Assembly (NCBI GenBank): GCA_022036555.1
Contig: CM039128.1
Span: forward strand, 6,069,926 to 6,133,925
Reading direction: 5' to 3'
Origin: Microstegium vimineum
Taxonomy: Eukaryota > Streptophyta > Magnoliopsida > Poales > Poaceae
DNA: 64,000 nt
A model generated the notes under the pieces. It worked only from the letters and a program-made list of their open reading frames with translations. It ran no database searches and was not told where the DNA came from. Positions 36,058-47,659 of the stretch are shown here, in pieces (the first letter of the stretch is position 1; each line of letters starts with the position of its first letter). A program made the position numbers and the translations under genes.

Positions 36058-37556
36058 ATGGCGGACGACGGCAATCTCGCCGTGCAGGGCGTCGGCGGCG
36101 GCGCTGTGGTGCACGCGGACCGCGACGACCTCGATCACCGTCGTGGACAGGGCCTTCTTCCACCACGGCCAGATGGTCGCGTCCGCCACAGACCCGGTGG
36201 CCGGGGTCGTCATGGCCGTGCACGCGGTGGTCGACCTGGCCGACTCAAACTCTGTCGGCTCCGACAGGGTGGTGGTGGTTGCCAGTGGCGTGCCGCAGTC
36301 CCGGCGTTTTTCTTACCGTTCGATTACCTCGGTAACCGACAAACCGGCCGGGACCGGTTCGGTTTCGGTACCGGTTTGAATTAAAATTTTAAATTTGAAA
36401 AAAAAATCGAAAATGCTGAAAAAATTCCTAAAAATAGTTCATGATTTATAGAGTCGAATGGTGTACAATTTTTTCAAATTGGAGTTCGTTTGCTATTTAT
36501 TTTGACGTGTACAAGTTTGAAAAAAAAAGAAAAAGGATATTTTCTATTTTTTTCCAAACTTGTACGCGTCAAAATAAATAGCAAACGAACTCCAATTTGA
36601 AAAATTTGTACACCATTCGACTCTATAAATCATGAACTATTTTTATGAATTTTTTCAGCATTTTCGATTTTTTTTTCAAATTTGAAATTTGGCTTGGGAC
36701 GGTTTGGGGCGATACCGTCGGTAACCGGCCCTAACCGACCGGTTACCGACCCCAAACCGTTTGAACTACGCCGTTTGAATTCAAAATGCGAACCGTTCGG
36801 TTTGGGGCCGGTTTAGACCGGTTACCGGCCGTCCGCTCGCCGGCGGTTACCGGCCACCGGTCGGTAACAAAAACCGTGGTCCCGGCTGCGGGGCATGACG
36901 GAGCTCGTCGAGGGCGACTTGGTCACGTCGGGTCGGCCAGGTCCTGGACGTGTCCGTCGACGTCGACGTGCGGTTCGGCGACGGCGCCGTCTGCAGGGTC
37001 TTCTCCGTGACGAAGCGCCACAGCGGCGGCATGCGCGCCCGGACCCGTACTCTGACAACTGACAGCCTCTTCTACCCGGGGCAGCACGTCGCCGCCGCCG
37101 ACGCCTCCGTGTTCCAGTTCCAGTCCGCGGAGTGCCGGTGTCTCAGCGGCCAGTGGCAGAGCACCAGCACCCACGCCGAGCGAGGCGGCGGGCATGCTCG
37201 TGTTCTGGATCGCGTCGGCGCGCCTGGGGTGGCACCAGGCGGCTGGAACTCGTCCGCGCCGCCGCAGCAGCGCGCTCGTGACCTCACCTTCTTCGATCTG
37301 CTCCGACGACCATTGTTTCTGGGCCCTGGGCGACACTTATGCTTCCTTCCTGAAGCCAACACTCCGACGCCGCCGCTACGGCTACGCTGCCCATGTCCGT
37401 CGTCGTCATGGACACCCGCACCACCGTCGACGTGCTGTGGCAGGACGGCACGCGGCGCCACGGCGTGCCCTCGACGTCGCTCGTCCACTTCAACAACCAC
37501 GCCGGGGTGTTCTTCCCGGGGCAGCGCGTCGTCAGCCTGGACGTCAAATATAATGG
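36058..37556 (+). pseudogene. PHO2/UBC24-like (UBE2O-type) E2 N-terminal region, frameshifted, interrupted by a MITE
   Basis: An ATG at 36058 opens MADDGNLAVQ. Then, in shifting frames, come segments typical of the N-terminal beta-rich repeats of plant UBC23/UBC24: VVDRAFFHHGQMVASATDP, ELVEGDLVTSG, VLDVSVDVDVRFGDGAVCRV, SLFYPGQHVAAADASVF, CLSGQW, VFWIASA, TTVDVLWQDGTRRHGVPSTS and FFPGQRVVS. At least three frame changes are needed, and a 573-bp MITE sits at 36306-36878. The catalytic UBC domain is absent and the frame ends near 37556 in unrelated AT-rich DNA. Intact relatives control phosphate homeostasis by ubiquitinating phosphate transporters and PHO1 in membranes. This copy is a truncated relic. 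Confidence 0.78.
36306..36878. mobile_element. hAT-like foldback MITE inside the E2 pseudogene, TSD GTCCCGGC
   Basis: Exact 8-bp direct repeats GTCCCGGC (36298-36305 and 36879-36886) flank the insert, the hAT TSD length. Ends GTTTTTCTTACCG and, on the minus strand, CACGGTTTTTGTTACCG are inverted. Inside, about 36380-36531 and 36547-36690 form a nearly perfect inverted repeat of about 145 bp with a loop of about 15 bp. Removing the insert and one TSD copy restores the local frame. Confidence 0.88.
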
Positions 37557-38188
37557 CTATCTATCATATCAACTTGGCCATTCAACTTCTCTAATCATCT
37601 CATGTCTGGTGAAAAAAAAAAACCTATCCGTCTTCTCTTTGGATTTCATCCTTTGCTTCTCTAGCATCCATCATCTTTACTACTGAGCTTGTTGAGCCTT
37701 TGCACCCTCACATTCATTGCTATCTTCACCGCTATGGCGTCATGCATGTTGCTCAACTCTAGCTTTCGACTAAACTTCACCTTCCATCTCACATGAAACA
37801 TATTAGTCCAAAAATGTTTTTAATTACCAAAAATTCAAATGGGTATTTCAGGTGGCGGCGCCGGGGAGTGCATGCCGGGAGCTAGGTGGGGGCGAGGGAT
37901 GCTCTATTTTTTTTTTCTGTTTTATACTAGCAAATATGCTTATGCATTTCAATAAAAATTACATCTTGCATCATATATATGTTGTAATATGTTTTGAAAT
38001 CAAACTTCATACTGTGGTTAGACACATGCTATTTTAACTCGTACAAGCATGTATCACGATTTCAGGTCGCAGACAAGACAACAAATCAATTAGGACTGTC
38101 TTGTACTCTAGTGTGTGGAGGGACACATGCACTACTCTTAGTAAAAACAACTAGAAATCTTATGGCTTGGAGAGTGGAGGAACAACAA

Positions 38189-38189
<1 letters not shown>
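37557..38189. other. Intergenic
   Basis: No gene recognised. Confidence 0.45.

Positions 38190-38270
<81 letters not shown>
38190..38270 (+). repeat. Compound microsatellite (AT)n-(AG)16
   Basis: An uninterrupted AT run to 38238 passes directly into an AG run to 38270. Confidence 0.95.
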
Positions 38271-38274
<4 letters not shown>

Positions 38275-38478
38275 TGATGGATCAACATTTGGAGGAAGAA
38301 ATTTTACCTTTTTAATATTATATGTATAGATAAATATAGACGTATAGATGATAGATGGGCTATGGATGTCACTAATTTTGCTCCTTATAGTAGTAGAGGT
38401 TCGTCTCATTAAAACAATACTTTGGCGGACAATTACTTTATTAATATATCAATTATACCATAATCACAAGCTCATACA

Positions 38479-38603
38479 GCCTGATCGTTTCGCTGTTTTC
38501 GATGGCTGATAAGCTAGCTGATGTGTTTTTGATTGTTTTTCTGTGAGACTAAAACACTGTTTCGGTTGTTAATAAATCGGCTAATAAGCCAAACGAACAG
38601 GGC
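38479..38603. mobile_element. MITE of the GCCTGTTCGTTTGGCT family
   Basis: Left GCCTGATCGTTTCGCTG and right (minus strand) GCCCTGTTCGTTTGGCT are inverted. The same family occurs at 49443-49553. Confidence 0.6.
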
Positions 38604-40069
38604 GATAGCTTTCGATATAATCTAAGAGCATCTCCACAACAAGGATCTCAATTTTGGGTGCCAAAGCAAAACTTCATTCAACAAATCCCCTTAACTTGAG
38701 TCCCTAATTTATGAATCTCCCCTCTCTAACATTACCTATTCTTTAATAATGAAACACGTGACATGATGGCACGGCCATGAAAAAATCATACCCTAAGGGT
38801 GCATAGGGAGCTTCTTTATTTTTTTAATAAAAAATTTCATGACACCAACTTCTCTCGGGCGTCTTTTTTTCATCCTGACCCCATAAACCATGCCATTACC
38901 AAGGCTAAGCCCCCTCCTTCCCTATCGAGCCCCTCGTCTTTTTTTCAATGAAAGAAGAATTATATTATATAATAGCTGAGTATATCAACATATTACAAGC
39001 ACTCTGAATTACACTAGATATATCCAGAAACTCATTTTCATCTAAAATATATCCATGCCGAGAAAAGCTCCAAATCTTAAAATCAAACTTTTTTGACGCT
39101 TCGTATAGATAACCGCACAGGCAAATACTCGGCACCAGCAATAGCGGCAAGCCTGAGAACAGATACCCAACGAACGACCCCCTCGTCGTGCCTCCTCCCT
39201 GGTGAGCCCCTCGTGACGCCTCTTCACTAATAAGTAGGAGTAGGTCTTAAAAACTAGAGGTGTTTAGGGTAACTTTTAAAAGTAAGAGAAACTTTTAAAT
39301 TATACAAATTTGGCTAAGAGTAACCACAATAGTTCGTATAAGTAGTTTTTGTGTCGGTAGTCTATAGATATTGTTGTTATCATAATGGTTTTGTTGTACA
39401 TAAGTCGATTGATTTTGACTAATTAAATAGTGTTATGTGAGATAGAATAACTTGAAACAAACTGAAAGTAGTTCAAACGAACAGAACGGTACAACTACTC
39501 TATGAAGTAGGTCACATATGAGATAAAAAATTCGCCATCTCCAATTATGTATACAAGATAGATAGAGAGAGAGGTGTTCCCTAAGAAAAAGTATTATTTT
39601 ATTCTCTATGAATAGTTCATAAGCTCAGTATCTTTTGTTATGGACTACTTTATTCGTCATCTCGTAATGTTTTAGTTAGCTGACAGATATTATTTTAATC
39701 ACTTTGAACTACTTTTAAGCAATATTATAGTTGCTCTAAGAGTATCTCCAACAGGATGTCCCTAATTCAATATTAATGTATATTATGGTTGCCATCGCTT
39801 TTATGAATATTTTTAGTAGCTTTTTTCATTCGTCACAACGTACCAACATATTGCAAATATAAAAAATAGAATATCAATTGTTATAAGCTTACCCTCAAAT
39901 TAAATTATGCCTAGTAACTTTAATCGGAATGAGTATGTATACATATGCGCTTTTAAATTTCATAATTTTTGGACATAGGAACCGGGACAACAAATTCGAA
40001 TCGCACCAAATTTTTTTTTTGGCCCAATCTGTAGGTCCCGTGAGTTTCTCCATTTTTCAACGGAGAAGA
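38604..40069. other. Intergenic and promoter side of the FDM-like gene
   Basis: AT-rich with no gene. No TATA box was assigned. Confidence 0.4.
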
Positions 40070-40089
40070 AAAAAAAAAAGCACCAGTCA

Positions 40090-40325
40090 CCTCCGCTCTT
40101 TAACGCCGGCCGCTTCGGCATCTTTCATTTCTCCTCTCGGTTGATTTGTTTCTCCCCATCGTCTCTTCACTCTTCTCCCTTCTCACCTCGTCCTCGACGC
40201 CGCTAACCAAACAACCCAAATCCAATCCAAGCGATCGTCGCCTAAAATAAAAGACCAAGGTAGCCGGAGCGAGCGCAGGAAACCCGGCCGCTCTCCCCCG
40301 CTCCTGCTCGGCGGCTCCGCTGCAG
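40090..40325 (+). promoter_or_regulatory. Probable non-coding first exon (5' UTR) of the FDM-like gene
   Basis: CT-rich, then GC-rich leader (CTTCACTCTTCTCCCTTCTC at about 40164) ending GCTGCAG with a donor GTGAGA at 40326. The CDS starts only at 41596 after an acceptor at 41591-41593. This implies a 5' UTR intron of about 1.27 kb, unless a further non-coding exon exists. Confidence 0.5.
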
Positions 40326-40536
40326 GTGAGAATGCGCCGGAGCAAACCCTTGTTCCTCCTCCCCCAATTCCGTTGCCCCTTTAGCAAAGCCCTCGAAAAT
40401 GCTAGCTTTGTTTTGGGGTTTTCTCCTCACCTTTTTTTTATCCTAAAAGAAAGAAAGAAATAAATGTGACTTGTCCACCGGCGGCGTGTGCTGCGGTGCG
40501 GCGTGGAATCGGCTGCAAAAGAAAAAAAAACACGCA

Positions 40537-40950
40537 TTTTGGGGTTTTCTTGGACCTTGTTATTAAAAATTTGATTTTTTCTTTTCCTTTTCTTCTGTAC
40601 TTCTGTTCTCGTTCATACTTCGCTTCTTGGGTGCAGTCCCCCTTTTCCTGGGAGGAATGGCCCTGCTTCTCAAAATCGATTTTGATGTTGGTGGAAGAGG
40701 GTTTTACAGGTGACGAATACAGTTTTGGGGTTTTCTTGGACCTTGTTATTAAAAATTTGATTTTTTTCCTTTTTCTTCTGTACTTCTGTTCTCGTTCATA
40801 TTTCGCTTCTTGGGTGCAGTCCCCCTTTTCCTGGGAGGAATGGTCCTGCACTCCTGCTCCTCAAAATCGATTTTTGGTGTTGGTGGAAGAGGTATTTTAC
40901 AGGTGACCAACACAGTTTTGGGGTTTTCTTGGACCTTGCTATTGAAAAAT
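40537..40950 (+). repeat. Tandem duplication in the 5' UTR intron of the FDM-like gene (186/193 bp)
   Basis: TTTTGGGGTTTTCTTGGACC begins units at 40537 and 40723 and a partial third at 40916. Units share CTTCTGTACTTCTGTTCTCG and CCCCCTTTTCCTGGGAGGAA. Confidence 0.92.
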
Positions 40951-41595
40951 CAATCAACGGGCAACCTCTGCTGAGTTAGTTTAAGCACGTGATTCTAAGG
41001 TGCTCTGGTCCTGAAGTAACTGCTTTTGCAGGATATAAAACCCCAATCCCCGAGCTATAGAATAACTTAATTGCATCCCCGAGCTAGCCAGCTAGGATGT
41101 AAAACAAGCCCTGAGGCGTGCAGTACCTTAACCTTTATCTTTCCATGTGTACTAGTTATAAATTGCACAGGATAAACCTTGTTGGAACCAAGAACAGTGG
41201 CACGACTGCCAGACTACATATGGATGCTATGTTGTCATGTATAAGGTGTTTATATCAGATTGTAGTATTATTGTCTATTGTGACACCTGATTACCTGGAG
41301 TTTTGAGTTATATACTGGAACACCTTCTATGGGGTAGAAATATTTGTCATTGAGCTTCTGAGACTAATTCAATCTATGCTCAGCTTATATGATTGAGCTC
41401 TAGTGACTGATTCAACATTTCTTCAACTGGTCCTGTATAAACTTATATTATGCATCATTATAGTATTTCTCTGTTATGTGTGCTGCTTTAGCATACTGTA
41501 CTACTTACAAATGGTAGCATCATTTTCATACTTTGCTTATGACTGGTTTGTATCCTTCATGCCTCAAGGTTGTTTGACATTTCCCTTGCCCAGCA

Positions 41596-44323
41596 ATGGA
41601 CTACACATCGGATGGAGATTCTGAGGTCGAAGCCTATGGATCTGGCACTTTTGAGCTTCTGGAATCAGGAGATTTAAAAGTGATGACTGATGAAGGCTTG
41701 TACCGATGCCCCTTTTGTTCAGATGAAGAGGACCACAGTCTAAATGATCTGCTGCAGCATGCCTCTGGTGTAGGAGCTGCACATGATCGGCAAGCCAAAG
41801 ACAAGGCGGACCACCGTGCTCTTGCAAGGCATTTGAAGGGTAAGCCTGTTGAATCATCTGGCACACCTTTGCAGCCAATGCTTACGGATGTGCAGGATCC
41901 TGAGCATACCCAAGATGAGCAATTTGTCTGGCCCTGGATGGCTATCCTAGTCAATATGCCAAATGAGTTCTTTGGTAAAAGTGCGAATCGACTGAAGGAG
42001 CATTACTCATCTTTCCATCCAGTGAAGGTGCATCCTGTATATAGCAAAGGTCGTCCTACTCGTGATGCTGTTATTGAGTTCGGGAATGACTGGACTGGTT
42101 TTAGGAATGCACGGGCCTTTGATGTTCACTTTGCGAAGAAAGGGTACAGTAAAAATTGCTGGAAGGAGATGAAGTGTCAAGGTACAGAGCCTGTTGGGTG
42201 GATGGCAAGGGCTGATGATTACAATTCTCTAGGGTCAATAGGTGAACTACTGAGAAAAAATGGTGACCTGAAAACATTAAAAGATCTTGGTAGTGAAGGG
42301 GCAAATAAAACCGACAAGCTTCTTTCCAATTTGGCCTGCAAAGTTAAAGAAAAGGAAATTTATTTAGAGCAACTTGAGACTGAGTACAACAAGAGTTCTG
42401 CTTCACTTAACATTATGATGCAGAAGCGGGAGCAACAACTCCAGTCATACAATCAAGGTACATGGCAATATTCTGGTTGTTTATGCATGATACATTTAGG
42501 AGTCACTAAATGCATGCAGTGGTTACTATCCATTTTCAATCATGTGCTATCTATGACTATACTAACAGTTTTTCCACTTTTACTAGAAATCCTGAAGATG
42601 AGACAGCTTGGTCAACAAAACACACAAAGAAGTGTTGAGGAGAACCGGAAGCTACGGTCCAATATCCAGGACATGGTGGATGAGCTTGATGCAAGAAACA
42701 AACAATTCGAGGAGTCGGAACATGACAAACGGAATCTTGAGCAGGAGAAGCTAAAGGTGGGCAATTTCTTTCATCTGCTCCTTACAGGAATTAGAATCCT
42801 CTAGTCATATATGTCTTCTAAGAAGGATAAATAATTTTGATTGCTATTTCTTTGAAAATGAGATCTTTTTGTTACTTAGTGTTTTTATGGTATGAAAACA
42901 TAGATCATGCTACAATTAGTTGCCACTTGCCAGTTGGTTGAACAATTCTATTAGGGTGAATTTGCAAGGGGTATATTTGTATAAGGCTTGTTATTATTAT
43001 TATTTTTGTATCAAATCTCTTGTAAATTTTAAGAATATGTATCCTAGTCAAAATAGTCCACCTACTGTTGGTGTTATTATATAGAATGAATTAAATAATC
43101 ATTTTTTTTGTTTGCTGGGCAAAATAATAGCAGAAGGCTGAATGAAATTAAGTCACTTATATGCTGAAATATTTGTACAACTTGTATAACGTACTTTTGA
43201 CTTCTGCTGTACAGAATGCAATGAGGACCAGTCATCTTAGGTTGGCTGCATTGGAGCAGGAGAAAGCTGATGAAAATGTCCAAAAGCTTATGGATAAACA
43301 AACGGTTAGCCCCTGTCCCCTTGATGTGCTTGCATGCGGTTTTCTTTTGAATGACATTCGTCTTGTACGATTTTTACTGTGGAAACTGCAGAGAGAGAAA
43401 AAAACTATTCTAGACGACTTTTTGAGGTTAAACACACAGTTGGAGATGAAGCAGAATCTTGAATTGGAAATAAAGTACTTGAGTGGGAAACTGCAAGTGA
43501 TGGAGCTCAAGCCAGGTGATGAAGATCCGGTATCCAGAGAGAAAATGGATAAACTAAAGGAGGAGCTCAAAGAGAAGATCGAAGAACTGAACGATGCGGA
43601 AAGCTACAACCAAGATTTAATCAGTAGGGAAAGCAAGATCAGTGATGAGTTACGAGAAGCTCGAGAAGTGTTGATAAATGTATGATAATTTTTATGCCAT
43701 ACCTGCGTACCACTCGGTTCCAGCGAGTGTTTTTGTTTATGAGAACTCATGTTTGGTTGTCTAATTACAGGCTCTACAGAGTTTGAGTGGAACCACAAGC
43801 TGCGGGACACAGATAGGCGTGAAGAAAGTTGGTGAGCTTGACCCCAGTGTGTTTCTAGGCCCATGCAAGCAGAAATTTCCAGCAGCTGATGCAGAAGCTG
43901 AAAGTGCTAGTCTTTGTTCAAAGTGGCAGAATGAAATTGAAAATCCAGAATGGCAGCCTTTCAAGGTTATTATTGTTGATGGAAAAGCATCGGTAAGATA
44001 GAATCTTTTCCATTTTGTTCAACAGGGTATATATTGGTGTATGAATTGTTTATAATGGAGCATTGGTGCTGCACGTGCCTGTGTAGGAAGTACTCAACGA
44101 GGGTGACAAGAAGCTCCAAGAACTAAAGGAGGTCGGTGAAGAACCCTATGCTGCAGTAACAAAGGCGCTGATGGAGCTGAAGGATGGCAGTGGTGGCAGG
44201 AAGGATCCGTTCCCTGAGCTGTGGAACCATGACGAGGGTCGGAAAGCAAATATGGTGGAAGGAGTTCGGCATGCTTTGAAGCTTTACAATGCGAGCAAGA
44301 GGAAGGGCAAGAAAAGCCACTGA
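41596..44323 (+). CDS. FDM: Factor of DNA methylation / IDN2-like protein (zf-XS, XS, coiled coil, XH)
   Basis: CDS exons 41596-42457, 42587-42756, 43215-43304, 43392-43679, 43771-43992, 44087-44323 join in frame to 622 aa, the usual family size. Order: zf-XS at about residues 36-80 (CPFC then LLQH), XS at about 108-225 (FVWPWMAILVN; FGNDWTGFRNARAFDVHFA; W near GWMARADDYN), a long coiled coil at about 245-475, and XH at about 490-615 (SLCSKWQNEIENPEWQPFK; DPFPELWN). XS domains bind double-stranded RNA with 5' overhangs; these proteins pair with IDN2 to support Pol V-linked, DRM2-directed DNA methylation in the nucleus. Start: first ATG after the acceptor at 41591-41593. The intron 43305-43391 is 87 nt, in frame and stop-free. 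Assignment to one FDM paralogue is not made. Confidence 0.93.
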
Positions 44324-44342
44324 CTTCATGCTGAATTAGGAC

Positions 44343-44494
44343 CACTCTAAATTATAAGTTGTTTTGACTTTTTTTTTTGTATATCCATTTACTATGCATC
44401 TAGATATAATAATATGTCTAGATACATATTAAAATGGATGAACCAAAGAAACCAAAGCAACTTATAATTTGGAACTTTGGAATGAAGGGAGTAG
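44343..44494. mobile_element. Stowaway-like MITE in the 3' region of the FDM-like gene
   Basis: Left AAATTATAAGTTGTTTTGAC and right (minus strand) AAATTATAAGTTGCTTTGG form a foldback, with an inner ATCTAGATATA / TGTCTAGATACA pair. The right end GAAGGGAG is followed by TA. It begins about 20 bp after the stop codon, so it may lie in the 3' UTR. Confidence 0.65.
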
Positions 44495-45532
44495 TAGCTA
44501 TTCTATTTTGGAGTAAACTGGAAGTGCAGTTAACCTGGTGCATTTTGCTTAGGACTATTACCTTGTACTATGTTGCAACTCTGAACCAAGCATGTTGCTA
44601 ACAAATGAAGGCACGCTGCAGCCGTGTCATTCTACGATTAGATAAATGCACTAGTTAAAGTTCAGAAATGTCTGGTGTCAAGTTTATGTGGTTTGAAGTA
44701 ACTCCAGTTTGCATACTTACAGATTGTATGACAATCGTGCACTTCATCCAACTGCAGTCACAAACAAATGTCACCTGCAGGCACTGGCTGCAATCCTTAA
44801 AGATCCAAAATTGACCACAATTTCAAAATTTTAATGTATTTGGAGAACAAACTAAATCCAGAACCGTTAAATCAATGGAAACGCATATATCTTCCGAGCA
44901 AACGACTTGTCAGGAGGACGACCATTTTAAATGGCAAGTGTGCTTCTCTCTTGTTCATGAAGATAAAAGTGTGCCTGCCTGACCTCTTATAAGGTTTTGA
45001 CCTCAGAAAATATCTATCCACAATATTAAAGTTTTACAATTTTTTTATCCATAATATTGTTTTTTTCACAAGGGTGGTTAACTCCAAATATTTATAACAA
45101 CAACAAAAAAGTTCCAAACAGATTGGGGCTCTTCAAATTAGTAGCTGAGTTTTTACATCTGCTCGCCAAGCATTACCACCAAATATTTATCCATATAATA
45201 TTAAATTTTTATATAAGGCCGGGATGCTTGAGATCATATTATATTTTGGCTGGCCGGAGAATGGACCTCGGGAAACGTGTGTCAGAAGAGGACACACTTT
45301 TATTTTAGTAAACTCCTAGTGTGCAAATACCGCACGTGGAACGCAACCCAAGCTTCCACGCTGCTAGTACGTACGGTCGTTTTGACATTGCCTGCCGCCG
45401 ACGCCGAGATCGTGCACCGATGCAATGCAATGCAAACCCACTTGGCCACAGCCCACATCGATCGATCACAAGCAAGCAACAAACCATCTCCTCGATCGGT
45501 GGCATGCATACCTGATCGAGCTCGCCGTCGTC
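44495..45532. other. Intergenic and 5' region of the AP2 gene
   Basis: AT-rich, then GC-richer from about 45340 with an ATGCAATGCAATGCA run at 45419-45433. No gene. Confidence 0.4.
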
Positions 45533-45701
45533 ATGTGGGCGGTGTCGACGACTGCGCAGCAGGGCCGGCGGCTGCTTGAGGCCGGCGACGAGCTGGCCAC
45601 GGCTGCGCCGGCGCCGCCGTCGTCGTCGTCACGGTACAAGGGTGTGGTGCCACAGCCGAACGAGCGATGGGGCGCGCAAATCTATGAGCGGCACGCGCGC
45701 G

Positions 45702-47659
45702 TGTGAACACATGGTGGATAAGTACCCATGTATGTTCAGTTTTGTGATGAGTGATTGTCCAACACTTGAGCGTTTCAGTTTGAGTGACTTACCCTAACCT
45801 CTTTGTGAAAGCAAATGTATGCCTGTCTATCGGCTTGTGGTGTGCAGGTGCTATGCCTAGTGACAGTGGTCAATGGCGTGGAGAAGGTCAAGTAGAGGCT
45901 TGCCGTACCGATGGACTGAGAGCGGTGAAGGGCGGAAGCAGGGCTCGGACTGAGGGACCATGGACGCCGGCGGACTAGCTGTGGCGGCTAGTGCCTGGCA
46001 CCGGCGAGTGCGAGAAGACATGGAGGTAGACCGAGTCGATCGAGTCAAGACGGCGGACGAGCGGGTCGAGCGGAGGCTCAGGGGACTCGGAGTCCGACCG
46101 GGCGAGGACAAGGTGGCTCGAGTCGAGCGGTTTGGTGGTTTGGGCTGCAAAACCACCGGAGGACGGTTTCCGAGTTTGGGCCTCAAAACTCGGGGTTGGG
46201 TAGTTGAGCCCAAAGCTACCAGTGGCGGGTTTCCTGGGTTTGGGCCTCAAAACCTAGGCGGAGCTTCCGAGGAAGTGAGGATGACACGTGGCGGAATCCT
46301 GGAGGTTGCATCGAGGCGACGGCAACTCCTGGCAGGAAGCGGGGCCGTCCATTCAAATCGAGGGAGATATTTACCGGAGCTTGGACTGCAATGCTTAGGC
46401 TAGGTAGTTCACTCATTGTATTTAGGGGGTCTTTGGGAAATAGTCAAAGCCTCTGATAAATAGAGGATGAAGGGGTATCCTCATCCTATCTCTTGACCCT
46501 AATCATTTGCCCCAACTCTCTCTCTACCCTCTCTCTAGTTCATGAGATCCCTAGGTTGATTTCACCAACCTCTGTAAGGACTTGAGTTTGTGGCGAGGAA
46601 TCAGAGGCTGTAACCTCCGTAAGCCATGGTGGCTTTGATTTCGTGATTGTGTCTCCGTTTTGCTTGTGTTCTTCGTGTTTTTGCTCTTGCTCCCTATTTT
46701 CCCGAGTTGATTTCTCTTTGTAGGGAGTAGCTCTTGCAAATCCGTTTGAACCAAGTTGTTCGTATTCGAGAGGAGCATCTTTGCACCGAAGGATCCACCC
46801 TCAAACCTCTCGAGTACACAGATCGGGCGATTTCTTTGCGGTGTTCTTCGTTTTGCCTTTTCTCCCCCAAATCCGAGTGTTCCCGTTTATCCGACCCAAA
46901 TTGAGCGATGATTTCTTCGGGATAGCTCCCCAACTGCTCAAGGATCATGCCTACAAAGTTTGGTAGCAGTTGGTGATCTTTTGGTCGAGTTTTGGGAAGA
47001 TTTGACGGAGAGAAAATCGTTTTTCCCTTTTGTGCGCGTTTATCGGGGGCGTCGGACGCTCCGAGGGTTTTGCGTCGGACGCTGGTGCGTGCTGACGTCA
47101 GCGTCCGTCGCTCGGCGTGTCTGTGTCTTTTAATTTGGCGTCGGACGCTCTTCAGAGTCCGTCGCCGACCGTCCGTCGCCTCTGCCGTTTCTCAGTCTTT
47201 GTCAGGCTCTCTGTAAGGCCGACGGACGCTCGCCTAAGCGTCCGTCGCACAGCGTCCGACGCCAACGGACGCTCACCCAAGCGTCCGACGCCCTGCCTTC
47301 TGCTTCTCCTCTGCAAGGCTCTCTGGAAGGTCGACGGACGATCTCTCTGCGTCCGACGCCTAGCGTCCGTCGCCCTGTTGTTCAGCGTCCGTCGCCTGTT
47401 TTCCTGGCTGTTTCGCTTGGAATTCTTGCCTCTTTCTCATAGGGGTTGAGAACTCTTCTTGGGGGTTTCCGGTGAGTTTTCCTCCACTGCCGGTGAGCTC
47501 TCAATTCTCCGTTTTCGTCTGAATCCTCCGAGCAACGCGAGCGAGGAGGTTGAGCACCCAGCAACTGGGTTTGGCTTTTGGGAAGAGTGACCTGAATATT
47601 TCGAGAGAAATTTGAGGCTCCCATTCACCCCCCCTCTGGTCGCCGTTCTCGGTCCTTCA
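45702..47659 (+). mobile_element. Solo LTR (1958 bp), TSD GCGCG, inserted in the AP2 domain
   Basis: Starts TGTGAACACA and ends GGTCCTTCA (TG...CA), with exact 5-bp TSDs GCGCG at 45697-45701 and 47660-47664. The run CCCATTCACCCCCCCTCTGG near the right end is typical of Copia (SIRE/Maximus-type) LTRs. There is no internal region, so LTR-LTR recombination has removed it. 47045-47400 carries many GCGTCGGACGC / GCGTCCGTCGC repeats. Confidence 0.93.
47045..47400 (+). repeat. Clustered GCGTC(G/C)GACGC-type repeats within the solo LTR
   Basis: At least twelve copies, in both orientations, of GCGTCGGACGC, GCGTCCGTCGC, ACGGACGCT and AGCGTCCGACGCC in 350 bp. Part of the LTR, not coding. Confidence 0.8.

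Noticed and set aside
38190..38270. Possible coding run of Ile/Tyr and Arg/Glu dipeptides
   Set aside because: Direct translation of the (AT)n-(AG)n microsatellite.
45857..46416. Open frames within the solo LTR
   Set aside because: Non-coding LTR sequence bounded by exact TSDs; no retroviral-type domain.
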